Source: Oscillospiraceae bacterium (GTDB lineage: Bacteria > Bacillota > Clostridia > Oscillospirales > Oscillospiraceae). Taken from it: a stretch of 64,000 bases of DNA. Numbering within the stretch: the first letter of the stretch is position 1; the number at the start of each line of letters is the position of its first letter. The DNA lies in NCBI GenBank assembly GCA_017619715.1, contig JAFZRS010000002.1:62001-126000 (forward strand). Reading direction: 5' to 3'. Below the pieces are notes generated by a model that saw nothing but the letters and a program-made list of their open reading frames with translations, made no database searches and was not told where the DNA came from. This document shows, piece after piece, positions 1-6,871 of the stretch. The position numbers and the translations under genes were made by a program.

Positions 1-486
1 AGTGCGACCCTCGCCTGAGTTTATGTAGTGCGTAAACGCTTCCGTATAATCAGCATAGCGCGAAACACACCTTTCAATAGGGTTTTTGCAGTATGAATAG
101 GGGCGCTTAAACCCAAAATGCTCCGTGGCGACAACGCTGTCCCAAATCGGTTGACAATCGTCAAAGGTATGTAACATTTTACTGCAAAAAGAGATCTCCA
201 TTGATGAATTAAGCTGATACACTTTTTCAAACAGCACCGCAAAAGAAGTGATTTCCCGCCGCTTTTCTTGCTCCATACATTCAAAAAAACGGCGCAAAAA
301 ATCACGAGAACGAAAACGTTTCATTCTATAAAATGTGGAAAACATATCTTGAAAGGCTTCATCCTTGGAAATATCCACCGCATACCGCCGCGCCATAAGA
401 TACTTATAGGATTGGATTCCTTCCTTCACTTGCGGGCGCTTTACGATTTCTTGTGCAACGTGCAGATCAATCAAATGCTTTTCCAT
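1..486 (-). CDS. Hypothetical protein, 3' end beyond the window edge
   Basis: An open frame of 162 codons starts at the ATG at 484-486 and runs off the left edge without a stop. An in-frame stop lies five codons upstream of the ATG, which fixes the start, although the ribosome site is weak (GGAAAC). The product is basic and mostly helical, rich in Arg, Phe and Lys in its first 90 residues (for example RMKRFRSRDFLRRFF), with a few Cys later; no signal peptide or membrane span is visible. I do not recognise the family. It lies downstream of the DUF2089 gene on the same strand, with about 120 bp between them, and could be cotranscribed. Function unknown; coding status rests on the long open frame and protein-like composition. 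Confidence 0.6.
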   Translation of the reverse strand, partial: MEKHLIDLHVAQEIVKRPQVKEGIQSYKYLMARRYAVDISKDEAFQDMFSTFYRMKRFRSRDFLRRFFECMEQEKRREITSFAVLFEKVYQLNSSMEISFCSKMLHTFDDCQPIWDSVVATEHFGFKRPYSYCKNPIERCVSRYADYTEAFTHYINSGEGRT

Positions 487-534
487 GTTTCCATTATCTT
501 TCTACTTGTTCTTCTCCAAAGAAAAAATAATGTC

Positions 535-606
535 TCAATAGTGATTGTCTTTCCACAGGAGGTGATAGAGGAACGACGCTATGATCAAAAGGATCATGCT
601 TATCAT
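535..606 (-). CDS. Small membrane peptide (23 aa)
   Basis: A 23-codon ORF begins with ATG one base after the TGA of the DUF2089 gene. A near-ideal Shine-Dalgarno GAGGAGG sits seven bases upstream, inside the last codons of that gene, which argues for translational coupling. The peptide is a single hydrophobic stretch (begins MISMILLIIASFLYHLLW) followed by a short polar tail ending KDNHY, the form of a one-pass membrane peptide. No homologue is known to me. The very strong ribosome site and the length of hydrophobic sequence support translation; chance is the main alternative. Confidence 0.55.
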   Translation of the reverse strand: MISMILLIIASFLYHLLWKDNHY

Positions 607-607
607 A

Positions 608-1348
608 TCACAGCCTCCTCAAATAGTCGGCGGTCAGCGACAGATACCCGCGCTCGTTGTGGGCGATCCCCGCCCACTCCAGAACGGCGGCAAGGATAAA
701 AACCGGATCCAACCCGGATTCTCCCGGCTTTTTTCCCAAAAACAGAAGAACGGCACCGGCAACGGTATTTTCCTCGCAGCCCGGCTCGCCCAGCCTGGCA
801 TTGCGCGCGTTTCCCTTCTTGGCTCGATAGCCGGGACTGGAAAGCAGCAACGCTACGATTGCATCAAATATCTCGAAAGAATAGGGAAGCAACTGCGGAC
901 AGAGAAACCCCTCTCCGCTTTGTGTAACGGAAATCTCGCGCAGCAAGCCGTCATACGTGCGCACGTTCACCCGCCCGCCGGCCTCTTTCAGCTTTGTTTT
1001 TACAATTTCCGACGCCAATGTGCTTTTCGCGTTTGTCACCCAGTTTTTCATGTCGATTTCTCCCATTTCTCCGTCTTGTTTTTCTTCGCCTCCAAGTCCC
1101 AACGCCGCCAAAAGAGAGGACAGTCTCTTTTTTGCCGCCGGATAGGACAGCCGCATTTCGTCCTGCACCAAACTCAAATTGCCGCGACAACGCAGAAAGC
1201 ACGTCAAAAACGCCGTTTGCTCCGCGTCCAACCTGTCAAACGCGCTCGTCTCAAACTCGTTGCGCAGCTCCAAGCCGCAACCGCAGCATTGCAGCGAACG
1301 GATCGTCAACGCGCCGCCGCAGGCAGGACAGCTTTTTAAAATTTTCAT
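608..1348 (-). CDS. DUF2089 family zinc-ribbon/HTH protein
   Basis: This 246-residue protein opens with a zinc ribbon (CPACGG near residue 7 and CCGCG near residue 22), then the DUF2089 core of about residues 30-85, whose end (YPAAKKRLSSLL) looks like a helix-turn-helix recognition segment. Such proteins are thought to be DNA-binding regulators, but no target is established here. The part after residue 90 is longer than in the minimal family and has no domain I recognise. The start is set by a GGAGGTGATC ribosome site just before ATG 1348; an upstream in-frame ATG at 1381 lacks one. A strong promoter lies immediately upstream, and a 23-codon membrane peptide follows directly. Confidence 0.75.
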   Translation of the reverse strand: MKILKSCPACGGALTIRSLQCCGCGLELRNEFETSAFDRLDAEQTAFLTCFLRCRGNLSLVQDEMRLSYPAAKKRLSSLLAALGLGGEEKQDGEMGEIDMKNWVTNAKSTLASEIVKTKLKEAGGRVNVRTYDGLLREISVTQSGEGFLCPQLLPYSFEIFDAIVALLLSSPGYRAKKGNARNARLGEPGCEENTVAGAVLLFLGKKPGESGLDPVFILAAVLEWAGIAHNERGYLSLTADYLRRL

Positions 1349-1369
1349 ATTAGGATCACCTCCATCTGC

Positions 1370-1398
1370 AAGATAACACATATTTTTCCTCTTGTCAA
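1370..1398 (-). promoter_or_regulatory. Sigma-A promoter of the DUF2089 gene
   Basis: On the minus strand TTGACA (1393-1398) is separated by 17 bp from TATCTT (1370-1375). The start site should fall about 15 bases before the ATG, so the leader is little more than the ribosome site. Confidence 0.75.
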
Positions 1399-1493
1399 TA
1401 CTAGAATTAAAATTGTTTATACTAATTTTTTATAGTCCGTCATTTTTTGTTTATCGTTCGACGGGAAAAACGGCTTCTGTCCCCGACGCCGAA

Positions 1494-1547
1494 AAAATAC
1501 CGCCGTCAGAGAAAGGGGCGCTTCCCTTTTCCTGACGGCGGTATTTT
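1494..1547 (-). terminator. Terminator of the sufC-sufB operon
   Basis: A perfect 16-bp inverted repeat (arms 1494-1509 and 1532-1547, core TACCGCCGTCAG) is followed on the minus strand by a run of Ts. It lies 24 bases after the sufB-like stop codon. Confidence 0.85.
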
Positions 1548-1571
1548 AGTAAATTATGCGCTATGCGTTTC

Positions 1572-2498
1572 TCACGCCAGAAAGCCCTTCAAAATCGTCT
1601 CCTCCGCCTCCTCCGGCGTAAGACCCAGCGTTTCCAGCTTCAGTAGCTGGTCGCCGGCGATCTTGCCGATGGCGGCCTCGTGAACCAGTTGAGCGTCCGT
1701 GCAGTTGGCGGAGATGGCGGGAATGGACTGCACCTTTGCCTCGCCCATGATGATGGAGTCGCACTGGACGTGTCCGAAGCAGGCGGCGTTGCCCACCATT
1801 TTCGGGTAGAACACCTGCCGGGACTGATCCTGCGCCACAGACCGGGAGATCACGCGGCCCTTTGCGTCCGCACCGTTCAGCTCGATCTCCATTTCGCTCT
1901 CGGCGCTCTGGCTGCCGTGGGTCAGCAGACGCTCGGTAACCACCACCTCGCTGCCCTCTTCGCAGACAAATTTCGTATAGCGCCGGGTGGAGTCGATGCC
2001 GCGAATCTGCACGGTATCCATCTGCATGGTGGAATCCTCACCCAGATAGACGATGGTTTGGGGGTTCATCACGTTCTGCCCGGTCTGGTTGGGCGCGTTC
2101 TCGCCGTAGTGCTTTTCCGAATAATGCACACGGGAGCGTTTGCCGATATAAAAAGTGTGTACGCCGTCGTGACGGCTCTCATCGCACCCGGAATTGTGGA
2201 TACCGCAGCCGGCGACGATCTCCACGTCGCAATCATCGCCCACATAGAAATCGTTATAGACCAGCTCACTCAACCCTGTTTTGCTGATAATCACGGGGAT
2301 ATAACACTTCTCGCCGCGGGTACCGTCCTTGATGCGGATATCGATACCGGGCTTGTCCTCCTTGCCGGTGATAGTGATATGCTCGGTAGACTGGCGCGCC
2401 TCACAGCCGCTGTCTTTGCGGATATTCAGCGCGGCGTCCGGCTTGCCGGTGAGATCGGCGATCTTCTCCAGCAAAGCGGCGTCGATATCGGTAATCAT
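1572..2498 (-). CDS. sufB: SufB-like Fe-S scaffold (SufBD family, minimal SUF type)
   Basis: A 308-residue SufBD-family protein that probably forms an Fe-S assembly scaffold with the SufC-like ATPase encoded just upstream. It is much shorter than SufB of the full SUF system (about 460 residues) and keeps only the right-handed beta-helix core with the family's C-terminal helical end (TPEEAEETILKGFLA). Several Cys and His are present (for example CGIHNSGCDESRHDG near residue 95). The start is the ATG overlapping the sufC stop (TGATG) with an AAAGGAGG site; a further-upstream ATG would overlap sufC more. SufSUDE genes are absent nearby, so this pair matches the two-gene SmsCB/SufCB type of anaerobes. 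Whether to call it SufB or SufD is uncertain. Confidence 0.8.
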   Translation of the reverse strand: MITDIDAALLEKIADLTGKPDAALNIRKDSGCEARQSTEHITITGKEDKPGIDIRIKDGTRGEKCYIPVIISKTGLSELVYNDFYVGDDCDVEIVAGCGIHNSGCDESRHDGVHTFYIGKRSRVHYSEKHYGENAPNQTGQNVMNPQTIVYLGEDSTMQMDTVQIRGIDSTRRYTKFVCEEGSEVVVTERLLTHGSQSAESEMEIELNGADAKGRVISRSVAQDQSRQVFYPKMVGNAACFGHVQCDSIIMGEAKVQSIPAISANCTDAQLVHEAAIGKIAGDQLLKLETLGLTPEEAEETILKGFLA

Positions 2499-3235
2499 CA
2501 GCGCGCCTCCTTTCTGCCGATCACGGGACACGATCCCAGCGTATCGGCGAGGATCAGGGGAAATATCTCCTCCGTGCCGCCCCGGTGGGCGATCTCGCCG
2601 CCCGCCACCACGATAATCTCGTCCGCCAAACGAATGATCCGCTCCTGGTGGGAGATGATGACCATGGTGGCGCTCTTTTGGCGGTGGAGCGCCTCAAATG
2701 TTTCCGTCAAGCGGGCGAAAGACCACAGGTCGATGCCCGCCTCCGGCTCGTCAAAGATCATAAACTCGCCGCCGCGCGCCAGCACGGTGGCGATCTCGAT
2801 GCGCTTGACCTCGCCGCCGGAGAGGGAGGCGTCCACCTCCCGATCCAGATAGTCGTTGGCACAAAGCCCCACCTGGGTCAGATAATTGCAACAGCGATCC
2901 TTGCTGAGCTTCTCTCCGCCTGCGGCAAGGCGCAATAGATCTTGCACGGTAATACCCTTGAATCGCGGAGGCTGTTGAAAGCCGTAGCTGATGCCGCGGC
3001 GCGAGCGCTCCGTGATGTCCAGCTCCGTGATGTCCTCGCCGTTATAGACCACCTGCCCCGAGGTAGGACGCGCCAGACCCATGATGATCTTCGCCAGCGT
3101 GGTCTTGCCGCCGCCGTTGGGTCCGGTAAACACCGCCAGCTCCCGGTCCGGGATGGTCAAATTGATGTCCCGCAGAATATCCAGCTCCCCCTCCGGGGTG
3201 GATACGCGGTAGGAAATGTGTTTGAGTTCCAGCAT
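2498..3235 (-). CDS. sufC: SufC-like ABC ATPase for Fe-S cluster assembly
   Basis: A 245-residue soluble ABC ATPase. Walker A GPNGGGKTT is at residues 38-46, the signature LSGGEVKR near 140, and Walker B MIFDEPEAGIDL near 160; the EAGID form after Walker B is typical of SufC rather than transporters. It should drive the scaffold encoded by the overlapping downstream gene. AAGGAG precedes the ATG. No membrane permease is adjacent, which supports an assembly role. Confidence 0.9.
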   Translation of the reverse strand: MLELKHISYRVSTPEGELDILRDINLTIPDRELAVFTGPNGGGKTTLAKIIMGLARPTSGQVVYNGEDITELDITERSRRGISYGFQQPPRFKGITVQDLLRLAAGGEKLSKDRCCNYLTQVGLCANDYLDREVDASLSGGEVKRIEIATVLARGGEFMIFDEPEAGIDLWSFARLTETFEALHRQKSATMVIISHQERIIRLADEIIVVAGGEIAHRGGTEEIFPLILADTLGSCPVIGRKEAR

Positions 3236-3305
3236 ACTGCCGCTCCTTGGGCGCGGTGCGCCGCTCCATAGTGTATAAGGTTATTATGCCAATAACTTTG
3301 TGACT

Positions 3306-3334
3306 ATTATAACAAGGCAGGCACAAAAAAGCAA
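3306..3334 (-). promoter_or_regulatory. Promoter of the sufC-sufB operon
   Basis: The minus strand reads TTGCTT (3329-3334), 17 bp, TATAAT (3306-3311). The leader to the sufC ATG is about 65 bases and shows no recognised regulator site by eye. Confidence 0.6.
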
Positions 3335-3394
3335 TAGCGGGCACGTTTGACGAAGGCGGCGCATACATTGATGAGGAGAAGGAGGCGTTGCTAT

Positions 3395-3976
3395 ATGGCA
3401 CAGTATGAGATGCCGGACGACCGCCGCGCCGACGCGGTTTGGCGGCGTGTATCGCCCGATCTGGACCCCTATCCCGATGCGCGGCGGCAATCGCAGGAGG
3501 AATCCGCCCGGCGGCAGGATCCGCCTTTTGTTCGCCCTCCCGCCGCCGATTCGCCGCGCCGTCCCACCAAGGATATTACGCAGGCGGAGGCAATCACCGC
3601 CGCCATTGCCCGGGAGTTGGAGGAGCGCAGAACGTATCAGACCGTTGCCCGCCGTGTGCCGCAACCTCTGCGCCGCGCTGTGGAACAGCTCGCCGCCGAT
3701 GCTTTGCGCGGCGCCAGACGTCTGATGGCGGCATACTTCGTGCTGACCGGCGAGCGGTACCGACCGGAACCTGTCCGCCCGCGCTCCTCCGGCGGAAACT
3801 GGCTGACGGAGCTGCGGCAGGTCTACCGCCAGTGCCTCTCCGCCGCAGAGCAGTACGCCCGGTGGGCGGAGAACACCGATGATCCGATACTGGCAGACGC
3901 GCTGCGGGATCTATCGGGTGAAAAAAAACGGCAGGCGCGGACGCTCATGGGAATTTGGGAAAACGCGCTGGCATAG
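3395..3976 (+). CDS. Hypothetical helical protein
   Basis: A 193-residue protein of unknown function. The first 65 residues are Pro/Arg/Asp-rich and look disordered. From about residue 70 a long helical region follows (for example LRRAVEQLAADALRGARRLM and LRDLSGEKKRQARTLMGIWE) whose pattern could form a four-helix, ferritin-like bundle, but I see no metal-binding ExxH pair. GGAGAAGGAGG eight bases before ATG 3395 sets the start; an upstream in-frame start at 3347 lacks a site. The gene stands alone on the plus strand, divergent from sufC and convergent with cysS. Very high GC third positions match the neighbours. Confidence 0.7.
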   Translation: MAQYEMPDDRRADAVWRRVSPDLDPYPDARRQSQEESARRQDPPFVRPPAADSPRRPTKDITQAEAITAAIARELEERRTYQTVARRVPQPLRRAVEQLAADALRGARRLMAAYFVLTGERYRPEPVRPRSSGGNWLTELRQVYRQCLSAAEQYARWAENTDDPILADALRDLSGEKKRQARTLMGIWENALA

Positions 3977-3997
3977 GTTTTCTCGGGCAGGCGCAAG

Positions 3998-4038
3998 AAG
4001 AGAGCGGACACCGCGTTTTACGCGGTGTCCGCTCTCTT
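3998..4038. terminator. Bidirectional terminator between the unknown gene and cysS
   Basis: An 18-bp perfect inverted repeat (core AGAGCGGACACCGCG) with a five-base loop at 4016-4020 sits between the two convergent stop codons. The T-tracts are short and interrupted on both sides. Confidence 0.75.
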
Positions 4039-4048
4039 CTGCATTCCT

Positions 4049-5500
4049 TTATACGCGCCGCCATTTGACGCCGCCGGACATATCGGTGATCTCCACGCCC
4101 TGCTCCTTCAGCGCATCACGAATTCGATCCGCCTCGGCAAAGTCCCGGGATTTCTTTGCCTCGGCGCGGCGGCGGAGTAAATCTTCTATCTGGGCGCTTT
4201 TCTCCCCGTCCTCGCACACGACAAAGAAACCGTCCGCCGCACCCGCCGTCTCCGCCTGTTTGGCGCGTTTTGCGGCGGCTTTTTCCGCCAGCTTGATACC
4301 CAGCACGCTGTCCATCGCCTCGATCGCCGCCCATTTGGTAGCGCCGTTCGCCGTTGCTTTCAACACGCCGTAGAGCGCCGTGACGGCGTTGGGCGTGTTC
4401 AGATCGTTATCCATGGCGGCGCGGAACGGTTCCGTGAGCGCCGCCGCGGCCGCCTCGTCCACCGCGCCGTCTTCGGGGTCAACGGAAGATAGGCGAGCGA
4501 GGAGCTTATCGTACGCCGCCACGGCGTTGTCCAGATTCTCCCAGGTGAACACCAGATTCTTCCGGTAGTGACTCTGTAGGCAGAAGAAGCGATAGGCGAT
4601 GGGATCGTAGCCCTTCTCCTCCAGAAGAGAGACGGTCAAAAACTCGCCCTTGGACTTGCTCATCTTGCCGTCGGTGGTGTTCAGGTGCGCTACATGACAC
4701 CAGTGTGTGCACCAGGGGTGTCCTAAATAGCTCTCCGACTGGGCAATCTCATTGGTGTGGTGTGGAAAGGCGTTGTCCACGCCGCCGCAGTGGAGATCCA
4801 GATACTCGCCGTTATATTTCATGGAAATGCCGGAGCATTCGATGTGCCAGCCGGGATAGCCCACGCCCCACGGGGAATCCCATTTGAGCGCCTGATCTTC
4901 AAACTTGGACTTGGTAAACCACAGCACAAAATCGTTCTTGCTGCGCTTGTTGGTATCCTCCTCCACGCCCTCCCGGACGCCCACCGCCAGATCCTCCTCC
5001 TTGTGGTCGTTGAACACGTAGTAGCGCGGCAGCTTACCGGTGTCGAAATACACGTTGCCGCCGGCAACATAGGCAAATCCCTTGTTCAAGAGCGTCTCCA
5101 CGATATGAATATAGTCGTCGATCAGTCCCGTTGCAGGCTGTACCACGTCGGGGGTCTTGATATTCAGCTTGCGGCAGTCGGCAAAAAACGCATCGGTATA
5201 ATACTGCGCGATTTCCATGACGGTCTTGTGTTCCCGGCGCGCGCCTTTGAGCATCTTGTCCTCGCCCTCGTCGGCGTCGGAGGTCAGGTGTCCCACGTCG
5301 GTGATGTTCATGACGCGGTTCACGTCGTACCCGGCAAAGCGCAGATACTTCTCCAGCACGTCCTCCATAATGTAGGAGCGCAAATTGCCGATATGGGCAA
5401 AGTGATACACCGTCGGTCCGCAGGTGTACATCTCCACGTGGTCGGGTGTGTGGGTGGTGAACAGCTCTTTTTTGTGGGTGGCGGAATTATAGAGATACAT
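4049..5500 (-). CDS. cysS: Cysteinyl-tRNA synthetase
   Basis: A 483-residue class I synthetase that charges tRNA-Cys. The HIGH-type motif is FAHIGN near residue 34, the zinc-site Cys/His residues are present (CGPTVY at 27-32 and WHIECSGIS in the middle), and KMSKSKG lies near residue 275. The C-terminal DALR-type helical and anticodon-binding parts are complete. The length is about 15 residues above many bacterial homologues because of a loop around residues 165-190. AGGAGCG precedes the ATG. It is second in a transcript that begins with a cysteine T-box and a small zinc-ribbon gene 16 bp upstream. Confidence 0.97.
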   Translation of the reverse strand: MYLYNSATHKKELFTTHTPDHVEMYTCGPTVYHFAHIGNLRSYIMEDVLEKYLRFAGYDVNRVMNITDVGHLTSDADEGEDKMLKGARREHKTVMEIAQYYTDAFFADCRKLNIKTPDVVQPATGLIDDYIHIVETLLNKGFAYVAGGNVYFDTGKLPRYYVFNDHKEEDLAVGVREGVEEDTNKRSKNDFVLWFTKSKFEDQALKWDSPWGVGYPGWHIECSGISMKYNGEYLDLHCGGVDNAFPHHTNEIAQSESYLGHPWCTHWCHVAHLNTTDGKMSKSKGEFLTVSLLEEKGYDPIAYRFFCLQSHYRKNLVFTWENLDNAVAAYDKLLARLSSVDPEDGAVDEAAAAALTEPFRAAMDNDLNTPNAVTALYGVLKATANGATKWAAIEAMDSVLGIKLAEKAAAKRAKQAETAGAADGFFVVCEDGEKSAQIEDLLRRRAEAKKSRDFAEADRIRDALKEQGVEITDMSGGVKWRRV

Positions 5501-5516
5501 ATCATGCGCTCCTTTT

Positions 5517-5735
5517 CTATTCTGGATACGTGTCGTTTACTTCATACAGCATGTGGATCGTGCGAAAGATCTCCCCGCAGGAAGGACAGCGCCAGTCGGT
5601 GTTGCTTTTTTTCGCGCCGCGGTGGAGAAACGTCAGCGCGGCTGCGCGGCACTTGGGACAGACGGTCTCCTGCTCCGCCCAGAGCCGCTTGAGAAATGAT
5701 AAATTTTCGCGCCGGGTCGAAAAGTACAGCGCCAT
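5517..5735 (-). CDS. Small zinc-ribbon protein in the cysS transcript
   Basis: A 72-residue protein with two Cys pairs (CPKC near residue 26 and CPSC near residue 50), the layout of a treble-clef or rubredoxin-like zinc ribbon. A strong site (GCAGGAGGCAGT) precedes the ATG just after the T-box terminator. Its place between the Cys T-box and cysS means it should be made when tRNA-Cys is uncharged. I know no named family; a metal- or nucleic-acid-binding role is only inferred. Confidence 0.75.
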   Translation of the reverse strand: MALYFSTRRENLSFLKRLWAEQETVCPKCRAAALTFLHRGAKKSNTDWRCPSCGEIFRTIHMLYEVNDTYPE

Positions 5736-5748
5736 ACTGCCTCCTGCA

Positions 5749-5983
5749 AAAAACGCCTCCCATGCCCACAGGCATGAGAGGCGAGTATTGCTCGCGGTTC
5801 CACTCTCGTTTATCGCTCATCTGCCGCCTTGACGGCGCGGCTGCCGGAGGGCGTCCAGATCCCCCGCGCTCCCGGACGCACTTTCGGTCTGCTTCGATGG
5901 GCGATCTTACAGCCGACGGATCCCCCTCTCTGGGTCGAAGCATCAAAACCTACTCTTTCCGATCATCACGCTATGCGCTTGTG
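5749..5983 (-). promoter_or_regulatory. T-box riboswitch, cysteine type
   Basis: The minus-strand leader carries the T-box core AGAGTGGAACCGCG (5794-5807), followed by a terminator hairpin with arms CGCCTCCCATGCC and GGCATGAGAGGCG (5755-5784) and six Ts (5749-5754). Further upstream are an AG bulge (AGAGAG) and a GGCTGTAAG element expected of Stem I. A TGC triplet at 5880-5878 sits where the specifier loop should be and matches cysteine, in keeping with cysS downstream. Uncharged tRNA-Cys should favour readthrough into the zinc-ribbon gene and cysS. Confidence 0.88.
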
Positions 5984-5989
5984 TTGGTT

Positions 5990-6018
5990 ATTGTAACAGG
6001 GTTGCGGCGGCGTGTCAA
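5990..6018 (-). promoter_or_regulatory. Promoter of the cysS T-box transcript
   Basis: Minus-strand TTGACA (6013-6018), 17 bp, TACAAT (5990-5995). The -35 box contains the TGA stop codon of the upstream XRE gene. Confidence 0.8.
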
Positions 6019-6239
6019 CGGGTCTTCGGGGGATAGGGCGTTTTTTCATCTGTTCTCCCTAAAAGATAATCGGTGCTGACATGGTAAAAATCCGCCAGAC
6101 GGATCAATACGTCGGTAGGAATATCTCGCTTTCCCAGCTCATACTGCGAATAGCAGACCTGTGTGCATTGAAGAAGCCGGGCAATGTCCTTTTGAAATAG
6201 ATCCGCATCTTCCCGCAAATCACGCAGTCGCTGATACAT
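6015..6239 (-). CDS. XRE-family helix-turn-helix regulator
   Basis: A 74-residue single-domain Cro/CI-type repressor: LRDLREDADLFQKDIARLL, then the recognition helix (QVCYSQYELGKRDIPT) and the typical end (LADFYHVSTDYLLGRTD). The start at ATG 6239 is preferred because the HTH family begins there and AGGGGG lies upstream; a longer frame to 6332 would run through the operators. It is divergent from a lipoprotein/membrane-protein pair, and two identical palindromes lie in the shared control region, so autoregulation and repression of the pair are likely. Confidence 0.85.
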   Translation of the reverse strand: MYQRLRDLREDADLFQKDIARLLQCTQVCYSQYELGKRDIPTDVLIRLADFYHVSTDYLLGRTDEKTPYPPKTR

Positions 6240-6280
6240 ATAACTTTCATACCCCCTGTGTGGGATATAAAAATTATATG

Positions 6281-6297
6281 TAAAACATTTTGTTTTA
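6281..6297. promoter_or_regulatory. Operator 1, inverted repeat TAAAAC-N5-GTTTTA
   Basis: A 17-bp palindrome immediately upstream of the plus-strand -35 box. It is repeated with the same half-sites 25 bp downstream. It is probably a dimer site for the adjacent XRE repressor. Confidence 0.65.
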
Positions 6298-6326
6298 TTG
6301 ACATATAAAACAAAACGTTTTATAAT
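6298..6326 (+). promoter_or_regulatory. Consensus promoter of the lipoprotein operon
   Basis: TTGACA (6298-6303), 17 bp, TATAAT (6321-6326): a perfect match to the sigma-A consensus, as expected of a promoter held down by a repressor. Operator 2 covers the spacer and first -10 bases. Confidence 0.85.
6306..6322. promoter_or_regulatory. Operator 2, inverted repeat TAAAAC-N5-GTTTTA
   Basis: The second copy of the palindrome occupies the spacer between -35 and -10 of the plus-strand promoter, so bound protein would block RNA polymerase directly. Confidence 0.65.
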
Positions 6327-6358
6327 GGGCAATATTTATAAAAAGGAGAGAGAACCCC

Positions 6359-6859
6359 ATGAAAAAATTTTTGTCGCTTTTCCTTGTTGTCTTGACGTGC
6401 TTTATGCTGGTTGCTTGCGGTGAATCTTCCACGCCTGCGCAAGGAGAAAGCTCTTCTCCCACTGAAACTGATTCTACTGCCGCGGAAAATACGGGAGAAG
6501 GTGATCTGGGTGATTATCATGTTCGTGTGACGGGATATCACCTTGCAAAGAGCTATGACGACAAAGACGTCATTATTCTCGATTATGAGTTTACCAACAA
6601 CGATGAAGACGCAACTTCGGCGGAGACCGCTCTGTACATTAAGATGTTCCAGGACGGAATCCAGTTGGAAAGCGCGATTGTCATAGATGACAGTTACGAC
6701 AGCGACAACGGATTCAAGGATATCAAAACCGGCGTAACCTTGCCCTGCCAGTGTGCCTATGAGCTTGAAAACACGACTTCCCCGGTAGAGGTGGAAATCA
6801 GCAAGCTTTTCAGCTTTTCCGACGCCACGGTTACGTACGTCATCAATCTGTCGGAGTAA
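6359..6859 (+). CDS. Lipoprotein with DUF5067-like domain
   Basis: A 166-residue exported lipoprotein. The signal peptide (KKFLSLFLVVLTCFMLVAC) ends in a lipobox LVAC, so Cys20 should be lipidated and anchor the protein outside the membrane. A Ser/Thr/Glu-rich linker (residues 21-48) precedes a beta-sandwich domain (residues 50-166) containing the pattern VIILDYEFTNNDEDATS, typical of DUF5067-like domains. Function is not established; such domains are found in surface and immunity-like lipoproteins. AAGGAGAG precedes the ATG. The 6872-7264 membrane gene follows 12 bp later, making a two-gene operon behind the XRE-controlled promoter. Confidence 0.85.
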   Translation: MKKFLSLFLVVLTCFMLVACGESSTPAQGESSSPTETDSTAAENTGEGDLGDYHVRVTGYHLAKSYDDKDVIILDYEFTNNDEDATSAETALYIKMFQDGIQLESAIVIDDSYDSDNGFKDIKTGVTLPCQCAYELENTTSPVEVEISKLFSFSDATVTYVINLSE

Positions 6860-6871
6860 GGAGGTTCGACG

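Noticed and set aside
581-1339. A 252-codon open frame on the plus strand with AGGAGG-like sequence upstream
   Set aside because: It is antisense to the well-supported DUF2089 gene, and the composition is that of a shadow frame. The AGGAGG lies inside the small membrane-peptide ORF on the other strand.
1680-2852. A 390-codon plus-strand frame over the suf genes
   Set aside because: It lies antisense to sufB and sufC, which have all family motifs. High GC third positions create such frames.
3284-3664. A minus-strand frame opposite the start of the unknown helical protein
   Set aside because: No ribosome site, and it overlaps the sufC promoter; the plus-strand gene has the better signals.
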